64,000 bases of DNA, from NCBI RefSeq assembly GCF_004000275.1, contig NZ_RCIP01000001.1, positions 1,046,749 to 1,110,748 of the forward strand. The letters are read 5' to 3'. The notes below the pieces were generated by a model that was given only the letters and a program-made list of their open reading frames with translations, did not search any database and was not told the DNA's origin. The position numbers were made by a program, and so were the translations under genes. This DNA comes from Saccharospirillum alexandrii (GTDB lineage: Bacteria; Pseudomonadota; Gammaproteobacteria; Pseudomonadales; Natronospirillaceae). Shown here piece by piece: positions 52,287 through 61,705 of the stretch (positions are counted from its first letter, which is position 1; the number at the start of each line of letters is the position of its first letter).

Positions 52287-52303
52287 AGGAAGCTTGGAGA
52301 AAG

Positions 52304-52338
52304 CCGGTTGTCGTCAGGTCAACCTTTACGACAACCGG
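52304..52338. other. Hairpin between convergent genes
   Basis: CCGGTTGTCGT (52304-52314) pairs with ACGACAACCGG (52328-52338), loop of 13 bases, no T tract. It lies between the chemoreceptor and the convergent permease gene and may protect both 3' ends. Confidence 0.6.
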
Positions 52339-52376
52339 TAATGTAGACTGGACAGATACACGGGTAAGTCACCGGA

Positions 52377-53228
52377 TCATCCCGGTGACATGCCCCGCAA
52401 CCTTTCAGAGCGGCGCCTTAGCACCTCCACCGTCGTCAGCAGCAATATCGAGAAGGCAACCAGAATGGAGGCCACGGCGAGGATCGTCGGGCTGATCTGC
52501 TCTCGGATGCCCGACCACATTTCACGCGGTATGGTTCTCTGCTCAACCCCGGCCAGAAACAGCACAATGACAATTTCATCGAATGAGGTAATAAAGGCAA
52601 ACAAGCCACCCGAAATCACACCCGGAAGAATCAGCGGCATCTGGATCTTGAAAAACGTCCGCCCTGCCCCGGCACCCAGGCTCGCAGAAGCGCGAGTGAG
52701 GGAGTGATCAAACCCAACCAGGGTTGCAGTGACGGTGATTACCACAAAGGGTGTACCCAGCGCTGCGTGCGCAAGAATGACACCGGGAAGCGTATTGGCA
52801 AGGCCGACGCTCGAATAGAAAAAGAACATACCCGCGGCGGAAATAATCAGCGGCACGATCATTGGCGAGATCAGCAACCCCATGACCAGGCCTTTAAAAG
52901 GCATCTCGGAACGGGACAGACCCAGGGCCGCCAAAGTACCCAGGAACGTCGCAATCAACGTAGAGGCGACACCGATAATCAGAGAGTTTTGGATCGAGGT
53001 CATCCAGGATTCCGAGGAGAACAAATCCTGATACCAGCGCAGTGAAAAACCGTCCGGGTTGAATGTCAGCATTTCCCGGGTATAGGTAAAATATGGCTCT
53101 ACGTTAAAACTCAGGGGCACCATGATCAGAATGGGTGCAATCAGAAAAAAGAAAATAAGCCCGCACAATACACGAAACGCGTAATACCAGATTCTTTCCA
53201 GTGGGCCTGCATACGTTGGTACTGCCAT
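52377..53228 (-). CDS. Polyamine-type ABC transporter permease (PotC type)
   Basis: Inner-membrane permease of 283 residues, six spans, with the coupling motif ASLGAGAGRTFFKIQMPLI. It has the opening of the PotC/YdcV group (WYYAFRVLCGLIFFFLIAPI). It follows the PotB-type gene by 13 bases and closes the operon. Substrate: spermidine/putrescine-like or another cation, not settled by sequence. Confidence 0.88.
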   Translation of the reverse strand: MAVPTYAGPLERIWYYAFRVLCGLIFFFLIAPILIMVPLSFNVEPYFTYTREMLTFNPDGFSLRWYQDLFSSESWMTSIQNSLIIGVASTLIATFLGTLAALGLSRSEMPFKGLVMGLLISPMIVPLIISAAGMFFFYSSVGLANTLPGVILAHAALGTPFVVITVTATLVGFDHSLTRASASLGAGAGRTFFKIQMPLILPGVISGGLFAFITSFDEIVIVLFLAGVEQRTIPREMWSGIREQISPTILAVASILVAFSILLLTTVEVLRRRSERLRGMSPG

Positions 53229-53241
53229 GATAAACGCTCCT

Positions 53242-54531
53242 TCAACCCAGCTTCAGGGAATCTGCACCGACCAGGCGGTTATAGACCCAATAGAGTATTA
53301 ACACACTGATCAGCAATACCGACCCCAGTGCGGCCGCCAGCCCCCAGTTCAGAGACGTCTGCATGTGATGCGCAATCAGGTTGGAAATCATCTGACCAGA
53401 CTGGCCACCCACCAGCGCGGGCGTAATGTAGTAACCAATGGAAATAATAAAGACCAGTACGGCCCCGGCTCCGATACCCGGCAGCGTCTGCGGTACGTAG
53501 ACGCGCCAGAACGCCGTCCAGGGCGTGGCTCCCAGACTCTTCGCGGCGCGAACGTAGGAAGGCGGAATGGTCTTCATCACGCTGTAAAGTGGCAGCACCA
53601 TAAAGGGCAGCAAAATGTGGGTCATCGCGATAATGGTTCCGGTCATGTTGTAAATCATGCCCAACCGGCCATCGTCACCAATGAAGCCCAAAGCGATCAG
53701 CAATTCATTGATAACCCCTTGCTGCTGCAACAGCACGATCCAGGACGTGGTACGTACCAGCAAGGACGTCCAGAATGGCAATAAGACGAAAATCATCAGC
53801 AGGTTGGCATGCCGCATCGGCAAACTGGCCATCAGAAATGAGATTGGAAAACCCAGCAGCAGAGTGATCAGCGTAATGCCCAGACTCATGGCGAAGGTTC
53901 GTATGAACAAATCGATGTAAATACGGCGGTTTTCATCTTGCAGTACCACCTCACCGTCTTCGTTGTAGGTGCCATCGAACGCTGCAATGTAATAGGAGGC
54001 CGTCAGCGGATTGCCTTCCCGCTTTATGATTCGATAAAACGCCGGGTCGTTCCAGAGCCGGTGAGCATCGAGAAAGTCCTCTTTGTAAGGCGGTTCGAAA
54101 TCTTCCACCGACCGGGACGTCCTCATCAGTGCGCCACGTGCCGCACTGATTTCATAATTCAGTCGAACGGCCAGTTGTCCGACTGTCCGGTTTGCACTGG
54201 CAATGGCCAGCTCTTCTGCCAGTGCCTCGAACACAGGCTCGTCGGGCAAGCCTTCTCCGTCCCAGTCGTCGAGTGCTTCCAGAGTTTTGGGCAAGGTAGT
54301 GACAACCTGAGGGTTATCCACACTGCGCCACATCATTTGCCCGATGGGGAAAATGAAGGAGATCAACAAATAGGTCAGAAGCGGCGCGACCAGCAAAAAA
54401 GCGATGAGGGTGCGCTTGCGCTCAGCTCGTTTCAGGCTGGCTTTCAACGGCGTACCGTCAACGGTCACCATCTGTCCATTGACCATATGGCCGGCGTCGG
54501 ATCCGCTATGGGTACCGTCTGACTGGGTCAT
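53242..54531 (-). CDS. Polyamine-type ABC transporter permease (PotB type) with large periplasmic insert
   Basis: A permease of 429 residues, about 140 longer than PotB. The first span (LIAFLLVAPLLTYLLISFIF, near residue 45) is followed by about 140 residues of mostly charged sequence (LDDWDGEGLPDEPVFEALAE, VRLNYEISAARGAL) before the next span (FAMSLGITLITLLLGFPISF). The rest is standard, with the coupling motif AAKSLGATPWTAFWRVYVP. The ATG at 54531 has AGGAG five bases upstream; the GTG at 54537 is too close to it. The insert should face the periplasm and may contact the binding protein. Confidence 0.85.
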   Translation of the reverse strand: MTQSDGTHSGSDAGHMVNGQMVTVDGTPLKASLKRAERKRTLIAFLLVAPLLTYLLISFIFPIGQMMWRSVDNPQVVTTLPKTLEALDDWDGEGLPDEPVFEALAEELAIASANRTVGQLAVRLNYEISAARGALMRTSRSVEDFEPPYKEDFLDAHRLWNDPAFYRIIKREGNPLTASYYIAAFDGTYNEDGEVVLQDENRRIYIDLFIRTFAMSLGITLITLLLGFPISFLMASLPMRHANLLMIFVLLPFWTSLLVRTTSWIVLLQQQGVINELLIALGFIGDDGRLGMIYNMTGTIIAMTHILLPFMVLPLYSVMKTIPPSYVRAAKSLGATPWTAFWRVYVPQTLPGIGAGAVLVFIISIGYYITPALVGGQSGQMISNLIAHHMQTSLNWGLAAALGSVLLISVLILYWVYNRLVGADSLKLG

Positions 54532-54721
54532 ACTCACTCCTGTTCACCCTGGTTCTGATTCTAACTGCACCGCTATCGTTGTTGTTAAAACGGCTGTACA
54601 GATAATGCTTACTAGAGTTGCTCTGAAGCAGGTTTCTTAACGACGGGCGTTAAATAAGACACCTCTACTACGAAAAAGCCTGGTTCAGAATGACTCTTGC
54701 CTGTTGTTAAATGGTAGAAAT

Positions 54722-54758
54722 GGCGAGCCGCACAACGCACGGCGTTATCCGGCTCGCC
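54722..54758 (-). other. Hairpin after the binding-protein gene
   Basis: GGCGAGCCG (54722-54730) pairs with CGGCTCGCC (54750-54758) around a 19-base loop. No strong T tract. It lies 16 bases past the binding-protein stop, before the permeases, and probably stabilises the upstream transcript. Confidence 0.6.
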
Positions 54759-54774
54759 GGTCAGTCACTGTGGT

Positions 54775-55884
54775 TTAACCACGCAACATCCAGTTGGAGA
54801 ACCGCTCACGCAACTCATCGCCATAATCGGTCCAGAAATCGTTATCCAGCACGATGGGCGTTTCGTAGTTTTGCGGGTTGGTCGGCATATGCGGACGCAT
54901 ATCGATACCTAAATCAGCGTGCTCACTCACCAGTGGCGCTGAAGAAGCACGGGCCGGGCCGTAGGAGATGTATTTGGCCTGGTCTGCCAGGCGCTGTGTA
55001 TCCGTCGCCCAGTAAACGTACTCAAGCACTTCTTCCTGGTTCGGGCCATAAGGAATTACCCAACCGTCCCATTCGACGATCTGACCATCCCAGATGATTT
55101 CAAACGGCTGGCCTTCAACTTGTGCTGCGTTGAAGATACGACCGTTATAACCGGTGGAGAAAGCGACTTCCTGGTCTGCCAGCAACTGCGGAGACTGTGC
55201 ACCTTCGGTCCAGAACACCAGGTTGTCTTTAATGGTGTCCAGCTTGGCAAAGGCACGATCTACACCTTCGGGTGTTGCCAGCACATCATAGATGTCGTCT
55301 GGTGCTACACCATCGGCAAACAGAGCCCATTCGAGGTTACCGGCAGGTCTGTCCTGAATGGCACGACGGCCCGGGAAGTCTTCAGTATTGAAGAAATCGT
55401 CAATGCTTCCCGGCTGGTTATTTGCGGGGAACATTTCCGTGTTGTAGGTAACAACGGTGGAATAAACGATCTGTGGAATGAAACACTCACCCAGGCTTCC
55501 CGGGAGGAAGTCTTCACTGGCCGGTGTACCATCGGGTGCAGGTGCGAGCATCTCATCTGCATCGATCGGCATAATGATGCCTTCGTCACAGGCAAGCTGC
55601 GCATCTGACGGCAGCATGTCAACCAGATCCCAGGTTACGTTTCCGGCCATGCTCTGAGAGCGCAAACCTGCCAGGGCATTGGCTGAACCATCATCGTTAA
55701 TAATCGTAATGTGATCTTTAACGGCGGTGTAGGGGTCGTGGTAGGCGCGAACCTGACTTTCCGTGTATGCACCACCCCAGGAGACAATAGTCAGGTCAAC
55801 GGGGTCTTCTGCGTGTACCGCTGTCACAGCCAACAGGCTGATCGCGCTGCTGACTCCAAGCATTCTAAGCATCGGCTGTTTCAT
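54775..55884 (-). CDS. Polyamine-type ABC transporter substrate-binding protein
   Basis: Periplasmic protein of 369 residues in the PotD/PotF-like group. The signal peptide is MLGVSSAISLLAVTAVHA, cut before EDPVDLT. Opening TIVSWGGAYTESQVRAYHDP and WDLVDMLPSDAQLACDEGII are typical. Ligand could be putrescine, spermidine or another small cation. Between the ATPase gene and the permeases; GAGGAGTTACCC precedes the ATG. Confidence 0.9.
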   Translation of the reverse strand: MKQPMLRMLGVSSAISLLAVTAVHAEDPVDLTIVSWGGAYTESQVRAYHDPYTAVKDHITIINDDGSANALAGLRSQSMAGNVTWDLVDMLPSDAQLACDEGIIMPIDADEMLAPAPDGTPASEDFLPGSLGECFIPQIVYSTVVTYNTEMFPANNQPGSIDDFFNTEDFPGRRAIQDRPAGNLEWALFADGVAPDDIYDVLATPEGVDRAFAKLDTIKDNLVFWTEGAQSPQLLADQEVAFSTGYNGRIFNAAQVEGQPFEIIWDGQIVEWDGWVIPYGPNQEEVLEYVYWATDTQRLADQAKYISYGPARASSAPLVSEHADLGIDMRPHMPTNPQNYETPIVLDNDFWTDYGDELRERFSNWMLRG

Positions 55885-56010
55885 GGGTAACTCCTCTTTG
55901 GATATAAACCAGGCAACACTGCCTGGCCGCTTTTTGCCACCAAACCTACTGGACAGATGCCGGAAACTGAAGCATCCGACCCAGAGTTCAGCGAATCATT
56001 CACCTCGCAC

Positions 56011-57111
56011 TCAGGTTGCATCAAGTGCGCGGCAATCATGCTCCGACCAGCCAATGCGAACAGACTGCCCTACTCGCATGGAATGATGATCGGAAGAATT
56101 GGGTACTTTCATAATAAAATCGTCACGGCCACAGACACTGACTCTGGAGCGAATATGATCGCCCAGGTAAATCAACTCTTTGACGGTGGCGTCAAACATA
56201 TTCGCGTACTGAGCATCACCCTTAACCACTAACGCGCGTTCCGGACGCAACGACAAAGTCGTTTTATCACCAACCTCGCTAACACAGACCTTAAGGGCTT
56301 TCACCATTGAACCATCGTCGAGACGCACCTGAGCGAAGTCGCCCTCAATGCTTTCAACCTCACCCTGCATCCGATTATTTTCACCAATAAACTGAGCAAC
56401 AAAAGCATTCTCTGGTCGTTCATAGAGGTCTGCCGGGGACGCCAGTTGCTGAATGCGACCATCATCAAAGACGGCAATGCGGTCAGACATTGTGAGCGCT
56501 TCAGTCTGGTCGTGCGTTACATAAACCACGGTAATACCCAGCTTCTCGTGCAGGTGTTTGATCTCATATTGCATGTGCTCACGCAGGTTTTTATCCAGCG
56601 CGCCGAGCGGTTCATCCATCAGCACCAGCTCAGGTTCGAACACCAGCGCTCGCGCTAAGGCCACCCGCTGCTGCTGGCCACCAGACAGCTGTGCCGGGCG
56701 GCGACCCGCAAAGGCTTCCATCTGCACCATCGCCAAGGCGTTCATCACTTTCGCCTCGCGCTCACTCTTGTCCATACCGCGAACTTCGAGCGGGAACGAC
56801 AGGTTTTCGCCAATGGTCATGTGGGGGAAAAGGGCATAATTCTGAAAAACCATGCCAATGCCGCGTTTGTGAGGGGGGATATTATTAATTGCCTGGCCAT
56901 CGAGAAGAATGTCACCGTAGGTCGCTGTTTCAAACCCCGCCAGCATCATCAGGCAGGTTGTCTTGCCGGAGCCGGAGGGACCCAGCATGGTCAGAAACTC
57001 GCCTTTGCTGATGGCAAGGTTCAGGTCCTTGACAACCAGCTCCTCCCCGTCATAACTCTTTTGAACACGATCAAAGGCTACGAATACTTCACCGGGATTT
57101 TCGTTCTCCAA
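56011..57111 (-). CDS. Polyamine-type ABC transporter ATP-binding protein (PotA type)
   Basis: Cytoplasmic ATPase of 366 residues. Walker A is GPSGSGKTTCL near residue 44, signature LSGGQQQRVALARAL, Walker B LVLMDEPLGALD and the switch histidine in YVTHDQTEA. The C-terminal third is a TOBE domain (ENNRMQGEVESIEG, SLRPERALVV). It begins with TTG at 57111, supported by AGGAG nine bases upstream; no ATG fits. First gene of the operon ATPase - binding protein - permease - permease. Confidence 0.92.
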   Translation of the reverse strand: MENENPGEVFVAFDRVQKSYDGEELVVKDLNLAISKGEFLTMLGPSGSGKTTCLMMLAGFETATYGDILLDGQAINNIPPHKRGIGMVFQNYALFPHMTIGENLSFPLEVRGMDKSEREAKVMNALAMVQMEAFAGRRPAQLSGGQQQRVALARALVFEPELVLMDEPLGALDKNLREHMQYEIKHLHEKLGITVVYVTHDQTEALTMSDRIAVFDDGRIQQLASPADLYERPENAFVAQFIGENNRMQGEVESIEGDFAQVRLDDGSMVKALKVCVSEVGDKTTLSLRPERALVVKGDAQYANMFDATVKELIYLGDHIRSRVSVCGRDDFIMKVPNSSDHHSMRVGQSVRIGWSEHDCRALDAT

Positions 57112-57689
57112 CGTGGCATCTCCTGTATTGTTTTGACTGCTTTAACATGCGCCTGCCCAGCAGGTTCTGTCGATGAAATCCCTGATGACACTCTGAGCGA
57201 AACGCACCCCGTTAGGGTGTCAGTCAACACAGGTTCATGAAACCGGACAACCCGACCAATCAATCGTGCTCTAAGCGTATGCAAATGCTTTGCCGACTGT
57301 CTAGATTTGTCGATTTTTTTTTAACCGCAGGCTTTTTGACCAGTTTTTTGTTGTTACAACGCTGAATGGGACAGGTTGCAGTCAGTTGCGGTCAAATAAA
57401 GTGCAGGCTTATGGTGCATGATGTTCAACTTTGGGGCAATGCCCAAATATCTCCCATCTACACAACCCTGGCCAGCACAACCTCAGGCCAGCATTCTCTT
57501 ATTACAGTAAACATTGTTTTCTGCATTTTGCAAGAACGACACGGCTTTCAGCATGCCAGAAAACGACAGAAAAGAGATGTCCAGCGACCGACTTGAAAAA
57601 ACCAACAGACACGCTGAACGCGTTCGCTGTCGGGCACCCGAAGAGTGCAAAACAGTTGGTTCAAACAACGAATCACCTGGAAACAGACA
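57112..57689. other. Intergenic region without a convincing gene
   Basis: About 580 bases, AT-rich, between the ATPase start and the cold-shock terminator. It must carry the ABC operon promoter. I see one small hairpin (TTGGGGC-aat-GCCCAA near 57432-57446) and no protein frame with coding character or a ribosome site. Confidence 0.5.
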
Positions 57690-57726
57690 CAAAAAAAGGC
57701 GCTGCCCGAAGACAGCACCTTTTTTA
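57690..57726 (-). terminator. Rho-independent terminator of the cold-shock gene
   Basis: On the minus strand GGTGCTG pairs with CAGCGCC (one G-U pair) around TCTTCGGG, flanked by A residues and followed by seven T residues. It is about 80 bases past the stop codon. Confidence 0.8.
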
Positions 57727-57806
57727 CTATGTCGCTCTACAGCGACTCGCCCAATGCCGTCTGGCTCATCAGAACAGACAGCGCCGGGCGGTGGCATGCG
57801 CCGGAA

Positions 57807-58013
57807 TCAAAGAACGACGATGTTCTCTGCCTGAGGACCTTTCTGGCCCTGGGTAATGGTGAATTCCACTTTCTGGCCTTCAACCAGAGTCTTGAATCCA
57901 GAACCAGAGATGGCGCTGAAATGAGCAAAAACGTCTGGGCCATTTTCCTGCTCGATGAAGCCAAAACCCTTGGTTTCATTGAACCACTTAACAGTGCCGG
58001 TAGTCGTAGACAT
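57807..58013 (-). CDS. Cold-shock protein (CspA family)
   Basis: A 68-residue single cold-shock domain, an RNA/DNA chaperone. RNP1 is KGFGFIE and RNP2 VFAHFSAI; the opening [11 protein letters not shown] and end [10 protein letters not shown] are those of bacterial CSPs. It is followed by a terminator and preceded by a long non-coding stretch, which in this family often forms a temperature-sensitive leader. The ATG at 58013 is the only fitting start. Confidence 0.95.
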   Translation of the reverse strand: MSTTTGTVKWFNETKGFGFIEQENGPDVFAHFSAISGSGFKTLVEGQKVEFTITQGQKGPQAENIVVL

Positions 58014-58493
58014 AAGTATAACCTATCAATTTACAAGTAATGTGTCGTTCCCGAACGGTGGATTGCGTTAGCGGCCAACCATCCCGGGGGAACCTTTTTG
58101 CTTTTCAGTGTTGCTAATACTTATGGATAACCGACGAGTTCAACTGACAACCGAACATACAGCGTTCACATCGAGCTAACATTCATAAATAGTAAGACGT
58201 ACTTTCAAGCTGTAATCATGGTAACCGACTGCTTAATGTTGTCAATAAATAATGGGACGAGCCCGCTATGGCGGGCTTCCAAAGGGGTTTCAAGGGTTAA
58301 CTAACACCTTGAATCCTATGTAATTATTGCATCAGAACCGGCCCTGAAAAGTTTTTTATTCTGGTCTGTTCTGCGCGATGTTGAACCGGACCAAGCGTGA
58401 TTTTTGTCGGAAAATCACGAGCCAGCCGCGTTATTTGCCAAGCACAAACCAACGGGCTAGCGTGACAGATACACCCAGCGGAGCCTCACCCGG
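58014..58493. other. Divergent upstream region of the cold-shock gene
   Basis: 480 bases, AT-rich, divergent between the cold-shock gene and the GMC oxidoreductase. It includes a hairpin AGCCCGC (58260-58266) with GCGGGCT (58271-58277) and a TTGACA on the minus strand near 58240, without a good -10. A long cold-shock leader is likely but not delimited. Confidence 0.45.
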
Positions 58494-60113
58494 ATGACCC
58501 GGCAAAACATTCTCCAGGCCGAACACTGCGTCGATTACCTGATCATAGGTGGCGGTTCAGCCGGCTGCGTTCTGGCGGCACGTCTGTCTGAAGATCCCGA
58601 CTGCCGTGTATTGTTGATAGAAGCCGGTGGAGGTGGCCGCAGCCCCCTGATCCAGATACCGCTGGGAACCGCGGCAACCGTGCCGGGCTATGCCCACAAC
58701 TGGAACTTCTCAACCACACCACAACCACACCTGAAGCATCGTCAGACTTTTCAACCCAGAGGGCGAGGTCTGGGCGGCAGCAGTGCCATCAATGCGATGA
58801 TCTATACCCGCGGGCACCCTCAGGACTACGATCACTGGGCCAGCCTGGGGCTAACCGACTTCAGTTGGGAGCAGATGCTGCCCTGGTTCATTAAAAATGA
58901 GGGCAACCAGCGCGGTGCCAGTGACGCGCATGGCCGGGACGGTCCGCTAGGCGTTGATGATATTCGTTATCACAACCCCGTTGTCGACGTCTTTCATCAG
59001 GCAGCGGCCGGCGCGGGGTACCGGCTGAATTCCGATTTCAATCAGGGCGATCAGGAAGGGATTGGCCGCTATCAGGTCACCCAGAGAGAGGGTTTACGCT
59101 GCAGTGCGGCCCGCGCTTACCTGTTTCCCGCCCTCTCACGCCCCAACCTGAGCGTGCTCACCAACAGCCATGCATTCCGACTGGCATTGAGCGGTGGCCG
59201 GGCCAGCGGTGCCTGGGTTCAGACCGGCAATGGACCACAGCGGCTGTTCAGCGCCCGCCGCGAGGTTATTCTCTGTGCCGGCGCCTTCCAATCACCTCAA
59301 CTGCTGATGCTCTCCGGCATCGGCCCGGGTGATCACTTGCAGTCGCAGGGCATTGAAACCCAGGTTCATTCCCCCGGGGTCGGCCAGAACCTTCAGGATC
59401 ACCTCGACTACATCAGCGCCTGGCGCAGCCCGTCGCCGCATCTGATCGGATACGGGCTAACCGGTATCGCCCGGGTAGCCGCTGCTCTGCCTAACTTTCT
59501 GTTTCGCCGCCGAGGGATCATCACCAGTAACGTTGCGGAATCGGGTGGCTTTGTAAAATCCAGCTCTGATCTGACCCAACCCGACATTCAATTGCATTTT
59601 CTCGTCGCTCTGGCCGATGACCACAATCGCACGCTGCATTACGGCCAGGGGTTTAGTCTGCATGCCTGCGCCCTGCAACCGCACTCCCGGGGAGAGATCC
59701 GGCTGGCTAACCCGCACCCGCTGACACCGCCACTGATCAACCCGCGTTACTTAAGCGATGAACGGGACCTGGCAACGCTGCTTGCCGGTGTGAAGCTCAG
59801 CCGAAAGATCGCGCTGCGCCCGGAACTGTCAGCCCTGCGCGGCAAGCCCCTGTACATTGACGACAACGCCTCTGATGCGGCTCTGATCGAATCCATCAAA
59901 ACGCGAGCCGATACCATCTACCACCCCGTGGGCACTTGCCGCATGGGCGTGGATGACAGCGCAGTGGTTGACGCCCGGTTTCGGGTGAAGGGGGTTGCGG
60001 GGTTAAGAGTGGTAGACGCCAGCGTCATGCCAACGCTGATCAGCGGTAATACCAATGCGCCCACTCAAGTACTGGCCGAACGGGCTGCTGACTGGATTCG
60101 CCACGGGGAGTAG
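58494..60113 (+). CDS. GMC family FAD oxidoreductase (choline/alcohol dehydrogenase-like)
   Basis: A 539-residue flavoprotein. The ADP-binding motif YLIIGGGSAGCVLAARLSE is at residues 14-32, GMC signature 1 GRGLGGSSAINAMIYTRG near 85, signature 2 GAFQSPQLLMLSGIGP near 262, and the catalytic pair is His in YHPVGTCRMG and Asn in SGNTNAP. It resembles BetA and alcohol dehydrogenases alike; no betB or betI adjoins, so choline is not supported. The start at 58494 follows a GGAG about ten bases upstream. Confidence 0.9.
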   Translation: MTRQNILQAEHCVDYLIIGGGSAGCVLAARLSEDPDCRVLLIEAGGGGRSPLIQIPLGTAATVPGYAHNWNFSTTPQPHLKHRQTFQPRGRGLGGSSAINAMIYTRGHPQDYDHWASLGLTDFSWEQMLPWFIKNEGNQRGASDAHGRDGPLGVDDIRYHNPVVDVFHQAAAGAGYRLNSDFNQGDQEGIGRYQVTQREGLRCSAARAYLFPALSRPNLSVLTNSHAFRLALSGGRASGAWVQTGNGPQRLFSARREVILCAGAFQSPQLLMLSGIGPGDHLQSQGIETQVHSPGVGQNLQDHLDYISAWRSPSPHLIGYGLTGIARVAAALPNFLFRRRGIITSNVAESGGFVKSSSDLTQPDIQLHFLVALADDHNRTLHYGQGFSLHACALQPHSRGEIRLANPHPLTPPLINPRYLSDERDLATLLAGVKLSRKIALRPELSALRGKPLYIDDNASDAALIESIKTRADTIYHPVGTCRMGVDDSAVVDARFRVKGVAGLRVVDASVMPTLISGNTNAPTQVLAERAADWIRHGE

Positions 60114-60149
60114 CGCAGGCCAATGGGTGTTCCGGCTGTGTAAAAACGC

Positions 60150-60587
60150 TTAGCCTTCTTTCCAGACCCAGCGAACCGGTTCGCCAAAATCATCGTAGAT
60201 CCAGACTTTTTTGGGACCCCGGTTCTTCACTTTCCGGCTTTCCTTTTGCTTGCGCGAGTCGATGGCGGCCAACACTTCCGGGACAGGCGTGCGTTCTTTG
60301 GGCGGCTCGTGGCTCTGACCCGACTGGAACGGATTGGACCAGGGTTTGTTACGGTCGAGCCCGGTTTCACCACGCTCAATCGGTTTTATCTTGCCGCCTT
60401 CGCGCAAGAACGCATCAACCTGAGATTCCAGATCTTTGCGAATGTCTTTTTTATCAACTGGACGCTTCACGACTGGCCTCGGCTGACTGGACCCGCTCAC
60501 CCGAAGTTTAGCAAATTTTACGCCGGCTTCCGAACCGGCGGTAACCTCGGGCAAGTGCCGGCGTTTGAACCCTCCAGAAGACCTCAT
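60150..60587 (-). CDS. Uncharacterised small basic protein linked to yejK
   Basis: A 145-residue protein, basic and largely disordered, that I cannot name. A short conserved-looking stretch is VDAFLREGGKIKPIERGETG near 55-74; the C-terminus ends VWIYDDFGEPVRWVW. There is no signal peptide or membrane span. Its ATG overlaps the TGA of yejK by four bases, so it is translationally coupled and probably works near the nucleoid-associated protein. Confidence 0.65.
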   Translation of the reverse strand: MRSSGGFKRRHLPEVTAGSEAGVKFAKLRVSGSSQPRPVVKRPVDKKDIRKDLESQVDAFLREGGKIKPIERGETGLDRNKPWSNPFQSGQSHEPPKERTPVPEVLAAIDSRKQKESRKVKNRGPKKVWIYDDFGEPVRWVWKEG

Positions 60588-61594
60588 TCGCCTTTCAACT
60601 GTTTCAGCAGACTGGCCGGTATTTCATGGATGATCAGGCGTTCATTGTCCGCATCAAATTGCACATCTTTCCCCAAATTAATATTACTGAAACTGATGGA
60701 GACATCCTTACTGCGACCCGAGTAACGTATGTATTTCTTCAGGCTTTTCCGGTCCGGGATAAAGCTTTCCTTGAGGCTCGGCTGCTCCTGTTCAATAAAC
60801 TGCGAAAAGGAAGCATCGGCATCGGCTTGCAGTTCTTCCGACAGCACCCGATAGGAGACCGGCTCTCCCATCTTATCCTGTTCAATGCAGAACTCGGCTG
60901 CCTTTTTGCGATAGTTCTGCCCTTTATCAGCCGGTAACTGCACCGAAAACGCATCAACCACTGCCATAAAGGCCTCGGTATCAGCGCTGGTATCGACTGT
61001 AGCGACAAAATCCACAAAATTTAGCAACGCATCCTGCAACGCCTTATCGCCAAACCCAAAACTGACCGTCAGATATTGGCCGGGCGCCTCCTGTTCCCAC
61101 TCTGTCACATTCAGGCAGGCGCCAAAACCCAGACGACCATAGTCGATCAGGCGGCTGTCGCTCAGGTTCAAGTCGTGAGTGACCGACAAGCCATGCTTGT
61201 GGCGCAGTTGAAAAAACCAGACCTGACGGCCGGATTCCAGTTGTTCATCGGCAAACAGCCAGTACCCGTCTGATTCCACGCCTTCATTTTCCAGCGCCAG
61301 CGCCAGTCGCTCCATCAATTGCTGGCTCCAGGTTTTGAAGGTGATGCCATCGCGCAACCACTGACCGGTCAGTGCCTTGAAGTGCCCTGCTTGCTCGGAG
61401 AAACCGCCATAGCGCTTGCTGGCTCTCCCGGCAAAACTGCTTTTGACTTCCGCGACCAGCGTCAGGGCGGCATCATCAACCGTCAGCGCTTCATCCTGAA
61501 GATGAAGGTCGGTTTTGGCGTCAAGGCGGGTCAGTTGGTGGACAATCAGATGGTTCAGTGACAATGGTTTAACCCCGAATGCTGAAAATGACAC
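60584..61594 (-). CDS. yejK: Nucleoid-associated protein YejK (NdpA)
   Basis: A 336-residue cytoplasmic DNA-binding protein of the bacterial nucleoid, with the NdpA layout: VSFGFGDKALQDALLNFVDF, YRKKAAEFCIEQDK near 225-240 and the final block IRYSGRSKDVSISFSNINLG. Length is normal. It comes first in a two-gene unit with the overlapping small gene. Confidence 0.93.
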   Translation of the reverse strand: MSFSAFGVKPLSLNHLIVHQLTRLDAKTDLHLQDEALTVDDAALTLVAEVKSSFAGRASKRYGGFSEQAGHFKALTGQWLRDGITFKTWSQQLMERLALALENEGVESDGYWLFADEQLESGRQVWFFQLRHKHGLSVTHDLNLSDSRLIDYGRLGFGACLNVTEWEQEAPGQYLTVSFGFGDKALQDALLNFVDFVATVDTSADTEAFMAVVDAFSVQLPADKGQNYRKKAAEFCIEQDKMGEPVSYRVLSEELQADADASFSQFIEQEQPSLKESFIPDRKSLKKYIRYSGRSKDVSISFSNINLGKDVQFDADNERLIIHEIPASLLKQLKGE

Positions 61595-61705
61595 AGCGGC
61601 ACAGTATACGGGTTTATCACCCGATTGTCGGGGTTAGTGTTTGTACTGCTCCAAAACCGGTATCCTTTCGTACACCCTGATACACGCTGTTATTGGGCCT
61701 TCTCC

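Noticed and set aside
57514-57834. Plus-strand frame of about 106 residues opposite the cold-shock gene region
   Set aside because: It lacks a ribosome site, has no recognisable domain, runs through the cold-shock terminator and overlaps the 3' end of the cold-shock gene.
58494-60113. Calling the GMC oxidoreductase choline dehydrogenase (betA)
   Set aside because: No betB, betI or choline transporter adjoins, and GMC signatures do not settle the substrate.
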